Assembly (NCBI GenBank): GCA_035516175.1
Contig: DATJAO010000058.1
Span: 1 to 35,585 of the forward strand
Reading direction: 5' to 3'
DNA from: DASPSR01 sp035516175
GTDB taxonomy: Bacteria > Nitrospirota > UBA9217
Length of the DNA stretch: 35,585 bases
A program made the translations under genes and the position numbers. This document shows, one piece after another, positions 16,209 through 23,341 of this stretch. The notes below the pieces were generated by a model, which was not told the DNA's origin, did not search any database, and saw nothing but the letters and a program-made list of their open reading frames with translations. Numbering within the stretch: the stretch's first letter is position 1; every line of letters begins with the position of its first letter.

Positions 16209-17183
16209 ATGTATAAAGATAAAATCCTGAAACTCCTTCGATCAGCCAAGGCCGGCTTTCTTTCCGGTGAGGAGTTGGCGAGGAAGTGTGGCATCTCGCG
16301 CACCATGGTGTGGAAGCATGTCAAGTCGCTCGAGCGCGATGGATTCGGGATCCAGGCGGTGCCGTCGCAGGGATATCGCATCACCTCGGTGCCCGATATC
16401 CTTCGACTGGGCGATATCAAGCCGGGGCTGAAGACTAGGATCATTGGAAAAGAAATCGATCTCTTGCCCGAAGTTGCGTCAACCAACACCCTTGCCATGG
16501 AGATGGCGTCGAACGGGGCGCCAGAGGGCACCGTTGTGATCGCCGAGACGCAGACAGGCGGCAAAGGAAGACTTGGGAGAAAATGGATCTCGCCCAAAGG
16601 GAATCTTTATCTCAGCCTGATTCTGCGGCCTGACATTCCGATGTACAAGGCGCCGCTTATCACGTTGATGGGTGCGGTGGCCGTTGCTTCAGCGATAAGA
16701 AAGCAGTGTGCGTTAGAAACTGCGATCAAATGGCCGAATGATATCCTCATCTCCGGTAAAAAAGTGAGTGGCTTGCTGACCGAGATGAGCGCAGAACAGG
16801 ATCGAATTCGGCACATCGTGCTCGGCATCGGTGTTGATGTGAACATGGATCTGGGAGAGCTGTCTCCTGATGTTCGCGAACTCACGACGACCCTTGCCGT
16901 CGCGGCCGGTGAGAAGATCAACAGAACAGCTCTCCTTCAGGAGATTCTTCGAGACATCGACTATTGGTATCATGCTTTTCTCTCGAATGTGCTGGATGTG
17001 CTGAGTGCGTGGAAGTCACTCAATATAACTATTGATAACCCGGTAACGGTGAGCGGTGCGGGAGAGACGCTCGAAGGCTTGGCGCAAGGGATCGACAACG
17101 AAGGCAGGCTTATCATCAGGCTCGACGACGGCGCAATTCGCACGGTTGCTGCCGGTGATGTTACAATTCAAAAAAAACCTTAA
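16209..17183 (+). CDS. birA: Bifunctional biotin-[acetyl-CoA-carboxylase] ligase / biotin repressor
   Basis: 324 residues. An N-terminal winged helix-turn-helix (about 1-60: SGEELARKCGISRTMVWKHVKSL) identifies the repressor-type BirA. The ligase core has GGKGRLGRKW near 118-127 (biotinyl-AMP loop), KWPNDILISGKKVSGLLTE and VLGIGVDVN, followed by a C-terminal SH3-like domain. It activates biotin with ATP and transfers it to the carrier lysine of biotin enzymes; within this window its obvious substrate is the EAMKM lysine of PycB. The DNA-binding domain suggests it also represses biotin synthesis genes, none of which is visible here. It is 93 bases after nadC and 202 before coaX. Confidence 0.94.
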   Translation: MYKDKILKLLRSAKAGFLSGEELARKCGISRTMVWKHVKSLERDGFGIQAVPSQGYRITSVPDILRLGDIKPGLKTRIIGKEIDLLPEVASTNTLAMEMASNGAPEGTVVIAETQTGGKGRLGRKWISPKGNLYLSLILRPDIPMYKAPLITLMGAVAVASAIRKQCALETAIKWPNDILISGKKVSGLLTEMSAEQDRIRHIVLGIGVDVNMDLGELSPDVRELTTTLAVAAGEKINRTALLQEILRDIDYWYHAFLSNVLDVLSAWKSLNITIDNPVTVSGAGETLEGLAQGIDNEGRLIIRLDDGAIRTVAAGDVTIQKKP

Positions 17184-17342
17184 AAACGCTTTGCCGCACA
17201 GGGCGCAGTAGTCTCTGAGAGAAACAAAGACAATGCATTGTATGATAGAGGCTTAAGGAAAAAGCGGCGTTAAGTTTAAACCGTTTATTATCTGCGAAAT
17301 CTGCGGCTAAATTGCGTTTGTATTTGTCAAGCACCATTTTCC

Positions 17343-17360
17343 CCTCTGTGTCCCCAGAGG
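17343..17360. promoter_or_regulatory. Hairpin in the birA-coaX gap
   Basis: CCTCTG and CAGAGG form a perfect 6-bp stem with a 6-base loop, ending 25 bases before the coaX ATG and followed by GATAAAAAAG, not a T tract. It may be a weak terminator or a leader stem near the coaX ribosome binding site; I cannot tell which. Confidence 0.3.
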
Positions 17361-17385
17361 TGATAAAAAAGTTTCGGGGGTTCAA

Positions 17386-18168
17386 ATGCTTCTCGCCATA
17401 GACATCGGCAATACGAACGTGGTCCTCGGCGTGTTCGACAAAGAGATACTCGTCGAGAATTGGCGCGTGGGCACTAACACGCAGATCACCTCGGACGAGT
17501 ACGCAATTATCTTCAAAGACCTATTCGGCTTTGCCGGACTTGAGTTCAAGCAGATTACGGGCGTCATCATTTCAACGGTGGTGCCGCCGCTCCTGCCGGT
17601 CATGGCCGAGATGTCATGGAAGTACTTCCGCATAGAGCCAATGGTTGTGACACACGAGATCAAGACGGGCATGACGATTCGCTATGACAATCCCAAAGAG
17701 ATCGGGGCCGACAGGATCGTGAATGCCGCGGCAGCATATAAACGCTACGGCGGTCCGCTCATTATCGTGGACTTCGGCACTGCTACAACGTTCTGCGCGA
17801 TCACAAAGAATGGCGAATATCTGGGGGGCGCCATCTGTCCAGGCGTGAAAATCTCTGCAGAGGCTCTATTTCAACGAGCATCAAAGCTGCCCAGGGTGGA
17901 GCTCTCAAGACCGAAGAAGGTCATAGGCTCTGACACCATCAGCGCAATGCAGGCCGGCATCATCTACGGCTACGCAGGTCTCGTGGACGGAATCGTCGAG
18001 CGGATGATGAAGGAACTGTCTGCGGATGCCAAAGTAGTAGCAACCGGAGGTTTGGCCGAGCTGATAACTCCAGAGACGAAAACAATACAGGAAATACGGC
18101 CACAGTTGACCCTTGAAGGTCTGCTTCTTTTGTACAACATAAACCGCTTAAATTTCAGCAGGCTATGA
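17386..18168 (+). CDS. coaX: Type III pantothenate kinase
   Basis: 260 residues, standard for CoaX. It phosphorylates pantothenate with ATP in the first step of coenzyme A synthesis, in the cytoplasm, using the ASKHA fold. Visible motifs: LAIDIGNTNVVLGVF at the N-terminus (phosphate-binding loop), EIGADRIVNAAAA, IIVDFGTATTFCAI (second phosphate loop), GGAICPGV and VVATGGLAELI (adenosine region). The older name, Bvg accessory factor, refers to the same family. Adjacency to birA is common. A G-rich ribosome binding site (CGGGGG) precedes the ATG. Confidence 0.95.
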   Translation: MLLAIDIGNTNVVLGVFDKEILVENWRVGTNTQITSDEYAIIFKDLFGFAGLEFKQITGVIISTVVPPLLPVMAEMSWKYFRIEPMVVTHEIKTGMTIRYDNPKEIGADRIVNAAAAYKRYGGPLIIVDFGTATTFCAITKNGEYLGGAICPGVKISAEALFQRASKLPRVELSRPKKVIGSDTISAMQAGIIYGYAGLVDGIVERMMKELSADAKVVATGGLAELITPETKTIQEIRPQLTLEGLLLLYNINRLNFSRL

Positions 18169-18226
18169 AATTCGCTCGCTAATTCTCTCCCGCGCCATCG
18201 AGCAGAATAATGTTATCCGCGTAACC

Positions 18227-18255
18227 TTGACGACTCACAGATTTTATGATATTTT
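18227..18255 (+). promoter_or_regulatory. Probable promoter of the response regulator-galT pair
   Basis: TTGACG (18227-18232), 17-base spacer, TATTTT (18250-18255), 30 bases before the ATG at 18285. TATGAT at 18245-18250 is a better -10 by sequence, but only 12 bases from the -35. Confidence 0.4.
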
Positions 18256-18284
18256 TGGTTTACAAAGTTTTTCAGGGAGAGCGG

Positions 18285-18662
18285 ATGAAAATCCTTGTCG
18301 TAGATGACGAAGAGGGTGCACGCGAACTATTTAGTACTATACTGACCGATGAAGGCTACGAAGTTATCCTTGCTAACGACGGAGAGGAAGCACTAGCCCT
18401 GTTCAAGAATACCCCATTCAACCTTGTCATTACGGACATTAAAATGCCGGTCATGGATGGTCTTCAACTCCTTCAAGAGATCCGCAAGATTGGCTCCAAA
18501 ACCGACGTAATCATGGTCACAGCATATGGTGAGGTGGAAAGCTATCTTAAGGCCATGAGCCTTGGTGCCGCAGAATACATCAATAAGCCCATCCGTATCA
18601 AAGAACTGAAGCGGATCGTGCACAAGGTGCTGACTGAGCAGAAGGCGAGGTCGGGAAGCTGA
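18285..18662 (+). CDS. Single-domain response regulator
   Basis: 125 residues from ATG 18285, which follows AGGGAGAG closely; a longer frame from 18246 would add a non-conserved 13-residue tail. It is a complete receiver domain (KILVVDDEEGARELF, phosphoacceptor D in VITDIKMPVMDG, T in MVTAYG, K in INKPIR) with no output domain. The LVVDDE and VMVTAYG style is that of NtrC/Spo0F-like receivers. Its TGA overlaps the galT ATG by one base (TGATG), so the two genes are translated as a unit. No kinase is adjacent; its phosphate donor is unknown. Confidence 0.85.
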   Translation: MKILVVDDEEGARELFSTILTDEGYEVILANDGEEALALFKNTPFNLVITDIKMPVMDGLQLLQEIRKIGSKTDVIMVTAYGEVESYLKAMSLGAAEYINKPIRIKELKRIVHKVLTEQKARSGS

Positions 18663-19687
18663 TGTCTCGACTGCGCAAGGACCCCATCGTCGGCCGTTGG
18701 ATCATCGTGTCAAACGAGCGTCCCAAGAAACCCGAAGATTATTCCTTCGAAGAGCCCGAAGACGACGTAAAACCCGCGGAGTGTCCGTTCTGCGGTGGGA
18801 ATGAGGCAAGGACCCCTCCGGAGATCGCTTCGTTCCGTGCCGATAAGACCATTGCGAATACGGGCGGTTGGTGGGTGCGAGTGATCCCCAGCAAGTTCCC
18901 GGTTCTGCATGTCGAAGGGAACCTGGAGCGTGAAGGAAGCGGTATTTACGATTGGATGAACGGCATTGGGGCCCACGAGATCATCATCGAAAGCCCAGAA
19001 CATGCCCTGCGGCTCGAGGAACTGCCGGAGAGCCAGGTTGAAAAGGTCCTCTGGGCATACCGTGACCGGATCCTCGATCTTGAGCGCGATGAACGGCTTC
19101 GTTATGTGCTTGTCTTTAAAAACCAGGGGTGGACGGCCGGTTCTGCTCTCAACCACGCGCACTCTCAGATCATTGCCACACCGATTATTCCCAAGTCCGT
19201 GAAAGAAAAGCTCGACGGCGCCAAGTCATACTATGACTATAAAGAGCGCTGTATCTTCTGCGACATCATGAGACAGGAGCTTTCAAGCCCCGAGCGCATT
19301 GTAGAGGAGACACGCCACTTCCTGGTCATGGTTCCGTTCGCACCCCGTTACCCTTTCGAAGTCTGGCTTTATCCCAAGAAGCATCTGTGCTCGTACGTGG
19401 ACGTTACGAAGGAGGAGATTATGGATTTCGCGCGGACGCTCCGTACAACACTCCTGCGTCTCGGTATGGTGCTAAACAACCCGCCGTACAACTATATGCT
19501 CTACACTGCGCCGAACCGGGTTCCGCGTCGTGGCCATTGGCACACACTAAACGACGACTTCCACTGGCACCTCGAGATCATGCCGAGGCTCACGAGGGTC
19601 GCCGGCTTTGAGCGAGGCTCCGGGTTTTATATCAATCCTACGCCGCCTGAAGATGCGGCAAAATACCTGCGGGAAGTAAAACTGTGA
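18662..19687 (+). CDS. galT: Galactose-1-phosphate uridylyltransferase-family nucleotidyltransferase (HIT superfamily)
   Basis: 341 residues. Typical GalT layout: DPIVGRWIIVSNERPKKP at the N-terminus, a zinc-type ECPFCGGNE, the GAHEIIIESPEH strand, and the catalytic HIT motif N-H165-A-H167-S-Q169, where the second histidine forms the uridylyl intermediate. A second C-x-x-C (CIFC, near 199-202) and the C-terminal HWHLEIMPR segment follow. The active site reads HAHSQ where E. coli GalT has HPHGQ. Plant ADP-glucose phosphorylase, a GalT relative, has HSHSQ, so the nucleotide sugar substrate is uncertain. No galK or galE lies nearby. The gene overlaps the preceding response regulator and ends at a terminator shared with acnA. 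Confidence 0.88.
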   Translation: MSRLRKDPIVGRWIIVSNERPKKPEDYSFEEPEDDVKPAECPFCGGNEARTPPEIASFRADKTIANTGGWWVRVIPSKFPVLHVEGNLEREGSGIYDWMNGIGAHEIIIESPEHALRLEELPESQVEKVLWAYRDRILDLERDERLRYVLVFKNQGWTAGSALNHAHSQIIATPIIPKSVKEKLDGAKSYYDYKERCIFCDIMRQELSSPERIVEETRHFLVMVPFAPRYPFEVWLYPKKHLCSYVDVTKEEIMDFARTLRTTLLRLGMVLNNPPYNYMLYTAPNRVPRRGHWHTLNDDFHWHLEIMPRLTRVAGFERGSGFYINPTPPEDAAKYLREVKL

Positions 19688-19745
19688 TGCGGTCACAATG
19701 TTTTTTGCCAGCGAAAGTCGATGAATCCCCAAAAATGGAGAGGAT

Positions 19746-19787
19746 AAAAAAACCGCACCTGTTCAGATGCGGCTTCTAAATTTTTTT
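19746..19787 (-). terminator. Intrinsic terminator between convergent galT and acnA
   Basis: A stem CCGCA/TGCGG (19753-19757, 19768-19772) with a 10-base loop. Read on the minus strand the stem is followed at once by seven T, a canonical terminator for acnA. On the plus strand a T7 run starts 8 bases after the stem, so it may also stop galT transcripts. Confidence 0.8.
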
Positions 19788-19813
19788 GATTATCCAGAGC
19801 CTGTTCGGCTTCT

Positions 19814-21754
19814 CTATTTTACCCGCGATTTCGTGTAGTTGAGCATTCCACCGGCAAGCAGAATTTCCCTTTGCCGCCTACTCAGTGAATATTTGAGCGT
19901 GGCGGTCTTTCCTTTCGTCGCATCCGTGAGCGACAAGTCGGCGCCCTTCTCCAGTGCCGCTTTGACCCCGCCGATCTCTATCTCGTCATTGGCGCCAACC
20001 AAATCATAGTCCGCTTCGTTCGCGAAGGTCAGCGGAAATATGCCGAAGTTGATGAGGTTCGCCGCGTGAATGCGTTCGAAGGACTTGGCAATTACGGCCT
20101 TGATGCCGAGATACATGGGGCAGATTGCAGCATGTTCGCGGCTCGATCCCTGACCGTAGCTTGCGCCGGCAATCACAATATTATGAATACCGGACTTCTT
20201 ATTATCGAACGCTTTCCTCGAAAAGGAGGCATCCACGCCTTCGAACACGAACTCTGCATATTTGGGGATGTTCGAGCGGTACTTGAGTCGTGAACCAGCG
20301 GGCATGATGTGGTCAGTGGTTATCTTGTCTCCAACTTTGATCGCTACCACACCCTTGATGGTTTCAGGCAGCGGATCTGCTTTCGGTGGATCGCCGATGT
20401 TCGGGCCTCGATATACTTTTATGGACAGGGGATCTTTGGACGGTGGCAGGACCATTGAGTCGTCGATCCAGAACTCCGTAGGGTTCTCCACCTGTGGATA
20501 GGGAATCCCGAGGTCGCGCGGGTCTATAATCGCGCCGGTAAGCGCTGCGGCAACAGCGGACTCAGGGCTTGCGAGATAGACCTTCGCGTTCTTGGTGCCG
20601 GAGCGTCCTTCGAAGTTCCTGTTGCTGGTGCGGATGGTAACAGCATCCGTCTTCGGCGCCTGGCCTGCGCCGATGCAGAACCCGCACGTTGATTCGAGCA
20701 CTCGCGCACCGGCAGATATGATGTCGGCGAGCGAACCGTTTCTGGCGATCATCTCAAGCACCTGGCGTGAGCCGGGCGCAACACCAAAACTCACATCCGG
20801 ATATATCCGTCTCTCCCTAAGCATTGATGCCACGATCATGAGATCTCGGTACGATGAATTGGTGCAGGAGCCGACCATGACCTGGTCGACTTTGGTTCCC
20901 GCCAGATCCTTCACGGTCCCGATGTTGTCTGGCGAGTGGGGCTTGGCCATGAGCGGCTCTACCAAACCGAGGTCCAGATCAATAACCTTCTCATAATTTG
21001 CATCATCGTCGGCAGCGACAGCAGTCCACTCCTTCTCTCGGCGCTGGGCTTTGAGGAACGACTTCGTAATCTCGTCACTCGGAAAGACCGAAGTGGTGAC
21101 GCCGAGTTCTGCGCCCATGTTCGTGATAGTTGCACGCTCGGGCACCGAGAGCGTCCAGACGCCTTCCCCACCGTATTCTATCACGGTGCCGACGTTGCCC
21201 TTGGTCGTCAGTAGCCTGAGAATCGAAAGAATCACATCTTTCGCCGATACCCAAGGCTGAAGCTTTCCGGTAAGGTTCACTTTGATGACCCTAGGACAGG
21301 TTAGGTAGAAGGGGCCGCCGCCCATTGCTACGGCCACATCGAGGCCACCAGCGCCAATAGCGAGCATGCCGATACCCCCGCCTGTAGGCGTATGTGAGTC
21401 AGAGCCGAGAAGCGTTTTGCCCGGTCTACCGAACCGTTCAAGGTGCACCTGGTGGCAGATACCATTTCCTGCTTTTGAATAATAGATGCCATATCGAGAA
21501 GCCACGGTCTGAAGGTAGCGGTGGTCATCGGCATTCTCGAAGCCGTCTTGGAGCGTATTATGGTCAACGTAACTGACTGAGAGCTCGGTTTTGACCCTCG
21601 GCACGTCCATTGCTTCGAACTGGAGGTATGCCATGGTGCCAGTCGCGTCCTGCGTCAGCGTTTGGTCAATCCTGATTGCGATCTCGCTTCCCGGATCAAG
21701 TCTCCCCTCGACCAGGTGGGCTTCTAATATTTTGAAAAAGAGATTTTTACCCAT
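19814..21754 (-). CDS. acnA: Aconitate hydratase (Aquifex-type)
   Basis: 646 residues, shorter than E. coli AcnA/AcnB (about 890) and close to the Aquifex-type aconitases. It isomerises citrate and isocitrate via cis-aconitate using a 4Fe-4S cluster. Visible motifs: DQTLTQDATGT, GSDSHTPTGGG, AIGAGGLDVA, the cluster cysteines in VGSCTNSSYRD and STCGFCIGAG, then NRNFEGRSG and, in the C-terminal swivel domain, GDKITTDHIMPAG and IAGASYGQGSSREHAA. GAAGGAG lies 11 bases before the ATG. It has its own promoter (21793-21821) and terminator. Paired functionally with icd at 1858-3051. Homoaconitase or isopropylmalate isomerase is unlikely, since those are usually split or differ in the swivel motif. 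Confidence 0.94.
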   Translation of the reverse strand: MGKNLFFKILEAHLVEGRLDPGSEIAIRIDQTLTQDATGTMAYLQFEAMDVPRVKTELSVSYVDHNTLQDGFENADDHRYLQTVASRYGIYYSKAGNGICHQVHLERFGRPGKTLLGSDSHTPTGGGIGMLAIGAGGLDVAVAMGGGPFYLTCPRVIKVNLTGKLQPWVSAKDVILSILRLLTTKGNVGTVIEYGGEGVWTLSVPERATITNMGAELGVTTSVFPSDEITKSFLKAQRREKEWTAVAADDDANYEKVIDLDLGLVEPLMAKPHSPDNIGTVKDLAGTKVDQVMVGSCTNSSYRDLMIVASMLRERRIYPDVSFGVAPGSRQVLEMIARNGSLADIISAGARVLESTCGFCIGAGQAPKTDAVTIRTSNRNFEGRSGTKNAKVYLASPESAVAAALTGAIIDPRDLGIPYPQVENPTEFWIDDSMVLPPSKDPLSIKVYRGPNIGDPPKADPLPETIKGVVAIKVGDKITTDHIMPAGSRLKYRSNIPKYAEFVFEGVDASFSRKAFDNKKSGIHNIVIAGASYGQGSSREHAAICPMYLGIKAVIAKSFERIHAANLINFGIFPLTFANEADYDLVGANDEIEIGGVKAALEKGADLSLTDATKGKTATLKYSLSRRQREILLAGGMLNYTKSRVK

Positions 21755-21792
21755 GTTCTTTGATGCTCCTTCAAGCGATTAATGTCCGCAAC

Positions 21793-21821
21793 ATTATATT
21801 GTAAGTACCTCTGCAAGGCAA
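21793..21821 (-). promoter_or_regulatory. Promoter of acnA
   Basis: On the minus strand: TTGCCT, 17-base spacer, TATAAT (perfect -10). The start point would be near 21786, about 30 bases before the acnA ATG. Confidence 0.65.
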
Positions 21822-21911
21822 CAGGAATTTGCCTGGACGACATCGAAAGGTAAAATTGTGGAGTCACGGAGTACACAGCACGTATGAATGGCCTGTTCTA
21901 AGGCCTATGGA

Positions 21912-21940
21912 TTGCAACAGCGGTTTTTCTATGCTATATT
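21912..21940 (+). promoter_or_regulatory. Promoter of bfr with an inverted repeat across the -10
   Basis: TTGCAA (21912-21917), 17-base spacer, TATATT (21935-21940). CTATG (21929-21933) and CATAG (21945-21949) form an inverted repeat flanking the -10, a possible operator. It does not match a consensus Fur box closely. Confidence 0.55.
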
Positions 21941-21985
21941 AAAACATAGTGAGTCATTCAACGATAACGAACAAGGAGGAGCATC

Positions 21986-22411
21986 ATGGTACAGAAAGCG
22001 AGTGCGAAACTGACGGAGATGATGAATCAGGCAATAGCGGGAGAGCTCCAAGCGATCGTCCAGTACATGTGGCACCACATCATGGTGAAAGGTTTGAGCT
22101 CATCCTCTCTCATGGAGGTGTTCGAGGAAATTTCCGAGGAGGAGATGAAACACGCAGAGAAGATTGCGGAGCGGCTGTTCTATTTTGATGTAAACCCCAC
22201 CACCAAGCCCAACCCCATCGCAGTGGGCGGTGACTCTACTCAGATGCTCAAAGCCGACGTAAAGGCCGAGGAAGAGGCTATTACGCTCTATAAGGATATC
22301 ATCAAGCAAGCCGCTTCTGAAGGCGATGACACCACTCGGCACCTCTTTGAAGAGATCCTTGCCGAAGAAGAGCGGCATCATGATACGTTCACAACGCTTC
22401 TTGGTCAGTAA
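21986..22411 (+). CDS. bfr: Bacterioferritin-like iron storage protein
   Basis: 141 residues of four-helix ferritin fold. The ferroxidase ligands of Bfr can be matched: E20 (AGELQAI), E53 and H56 (EEEMKHAE), E95 (DVKAEEEA), E128 and H131 (AEEERHHD). M54, in the position of the haem-ligand Met52 of E. coli Bfr, is present, which favours bacterioferritin over plain ferritin. The protein is about 17 residues shorter than E. coli Bfr, mainly at the C-terminus. Such proteins oxidise Fe(II) and store it as a mineral in a 24-subunit shell. AAGGAGG precedes the ATG. It is a single-gene unit with its own promoter and a strong terminator. A DNA-binding ferritin-like protein is a less likely alternative. 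Confidence 0.85.
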   Translation: MVQKASAKLTEMMNQAIAGELQAIVQYMWHHIMVKGLSSSSLMEVFEEISEEEMKHAEKIAERLFYFDVNPTTKPNPIAVGGDSTQMLKADVKAEEEAITLYKDIIKQAASEGDDTTRHLFEEILAEEERHHDTFTTLLGQ

Positions 22412-22438
22412 TTATATCATATCGTTATGAACAGAAAG

Positions 22439-22470
22439 ACGGGCTGGAGATTTTGCCAGCCCGTTTAATT
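22439..22470. terminator. Terminator shared by bfr and uspA
   Basis: A perfect 9-bp stem ACGGGCTGG/CCAGCCCGT (22439-22447, 22456-22464) with an 8-base loop, followed by TTTAATT on the plus strand. bfr and the universal stress gene converge on it. Confidence 0.85.
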
Positions 22471-22519
22471 ACCGTTGTTTCCCTCCGGGGTATTGCCACC
22501 TTGCGTGTAAACTGATGAG

Positions 22520-22981
22520 TTACGGCATGGTGAATTCCTTCCCTGCAATGCGCACCGTCAGCACAGGGCACGCTGCCTTGCGAACGACCTTCTCCGCCGT
22601 GCTGCCGAATAACATATGGTCAATCCCCGTTCTGCCGTGGGTGCCGATGACGATCAGGTCCGCGTTCGTGTTCTTTGCCGTCTTGATGATCTCCACGAAA
22701 GGGACACCGCGAACGACCAATTTTTCGACCTGCTTCACCTTGGTAGCGATCTCCGCAGCCCACTTGTCCATCTCTTTCCACGCACTCTTCTGCATGTCCT
22801 CCACCAGGTCGGTCACGGAAAGAGACGAGGGGATGTACCACTCGGCGATGCTGATGTCTTGGATGACATAGAGGAGAATGAGGCGGGCATCATAGTCACG
22901 CGCCAGAGATATGGCATGGTCCATGGCAGCGCGCGCGCCCATCGAAAAATCAGTAGGAAAGAGGATGGTCTTAATCTGCAT
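22520..22981 (-). CDS. Universal stress protein (UspA family, ATP-binding type)
   Basis: 153 residues of the Rossmann-like Usp fold, beginning KTILFPTDFSMGA. The C-terminal nucleotide-binding signature G-2x-G-9x-G-S is present as IGTHGRTGIDHMLFGST, so it belongs to the ATP-binding subgroup. A hydrophobic strand ARLILLYVI is followed by the usual variable loop. AGGAGG lies 7 bases before the ATG. These cytoplasmic proteins aid survival under energy or oxidative stress; the specific role is unknown. It has a near-consensus promoter (23014-23042) and converges with bfr, another stress-related gene. Confidence 0.92.
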   Translation of the reverse strand: MQIKTILFPTDFSMGARAAMDHAISLARDYDARLILLYVIQDISIAEWYIPSSLSVTDLVEDMQKSAWKEMDKWAAEIATKVKQVEKLVVRGVPFVEIIKTAKNTNADLIVIGTHGRTGIDHMLFGSTAEKVVRKAACPVLTVRIAGKEFTMP

Positions 22982-23013
22982 AGCAACCTCCTATCATTGA
23001 TCTTTATTCTTTA

Positions 23014-23042
23014 ATAATATCTCCGGGATGGCATCCTGTCAA
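23014..23042 (-). promoter_or_regulatory. Promoter of the universal stress gene with a palindrome in its spacer
   Basis: On the minus strand: TTGACA, 17-base spacer, TATTAT. Within the spacer lies an 11-base inverted repeat, GGATG-G-CATCC (plus strand 23026-23036), which is well placed for a regulator. Confidence 0.65.
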
Positions 23043-23079
23043 ACAATATGAATGATTATTGCTTCGGGTGAATATCTGC

Positions 23080-23108
23080 TTGACTCCAGAAAATTGCACA
23101 CTTACAAT
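23080..23108 (+). promoter_or_regulatory. Promoter in the uspA-histidine kinase gap
   Basis: TTGACT (23080-23085), 17-base spacer, TACAAT (23103-23108). It points toward the histidine kinase at 23342 and would give a leader of about 225 bases. It diverges from the uspA promoter 38 bases away. Confidence 0.55.
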
Positions 23109-23232
23109 GCTTCTTAACGCAGGTTCGGCCTCATCCTGTATACCGAGGAGTGTAGCGCTTTAACATTTCTGCTACGAAAAAAAACAGTGTTTAATATTTT
23201 ATGACCTATGCTATTATTTATTCCGGCATATT

Positions 23233-23269
23233 GAGCGGGCATCCGTTTTCTGGAAAAGGATGGTCCCTC
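23233..23269 (+). promoter_or_regulatory. Strong stem-loop in the histidine kinase leader
   Basis: The core CATCC(G)TTTTC / GAAAAGGATG (23240-23262) is a 10-bp stem with one bulged base, extended outward by GGG/CCC and GAG/CTC pairs around small bulges. No T tract follows, so it is not a terminator. The 9-mer GCAGCTACC occurs twice downstream (23271 and 23312). Confidence 0.45.
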
Positions 23270-23341
23270 AGCAGCTACCTTTACTGGTCATGATTTGTAA
23301 GCGCCGCATGCGCAGCTACCGGACCGATCAGGAGGTCGGAA

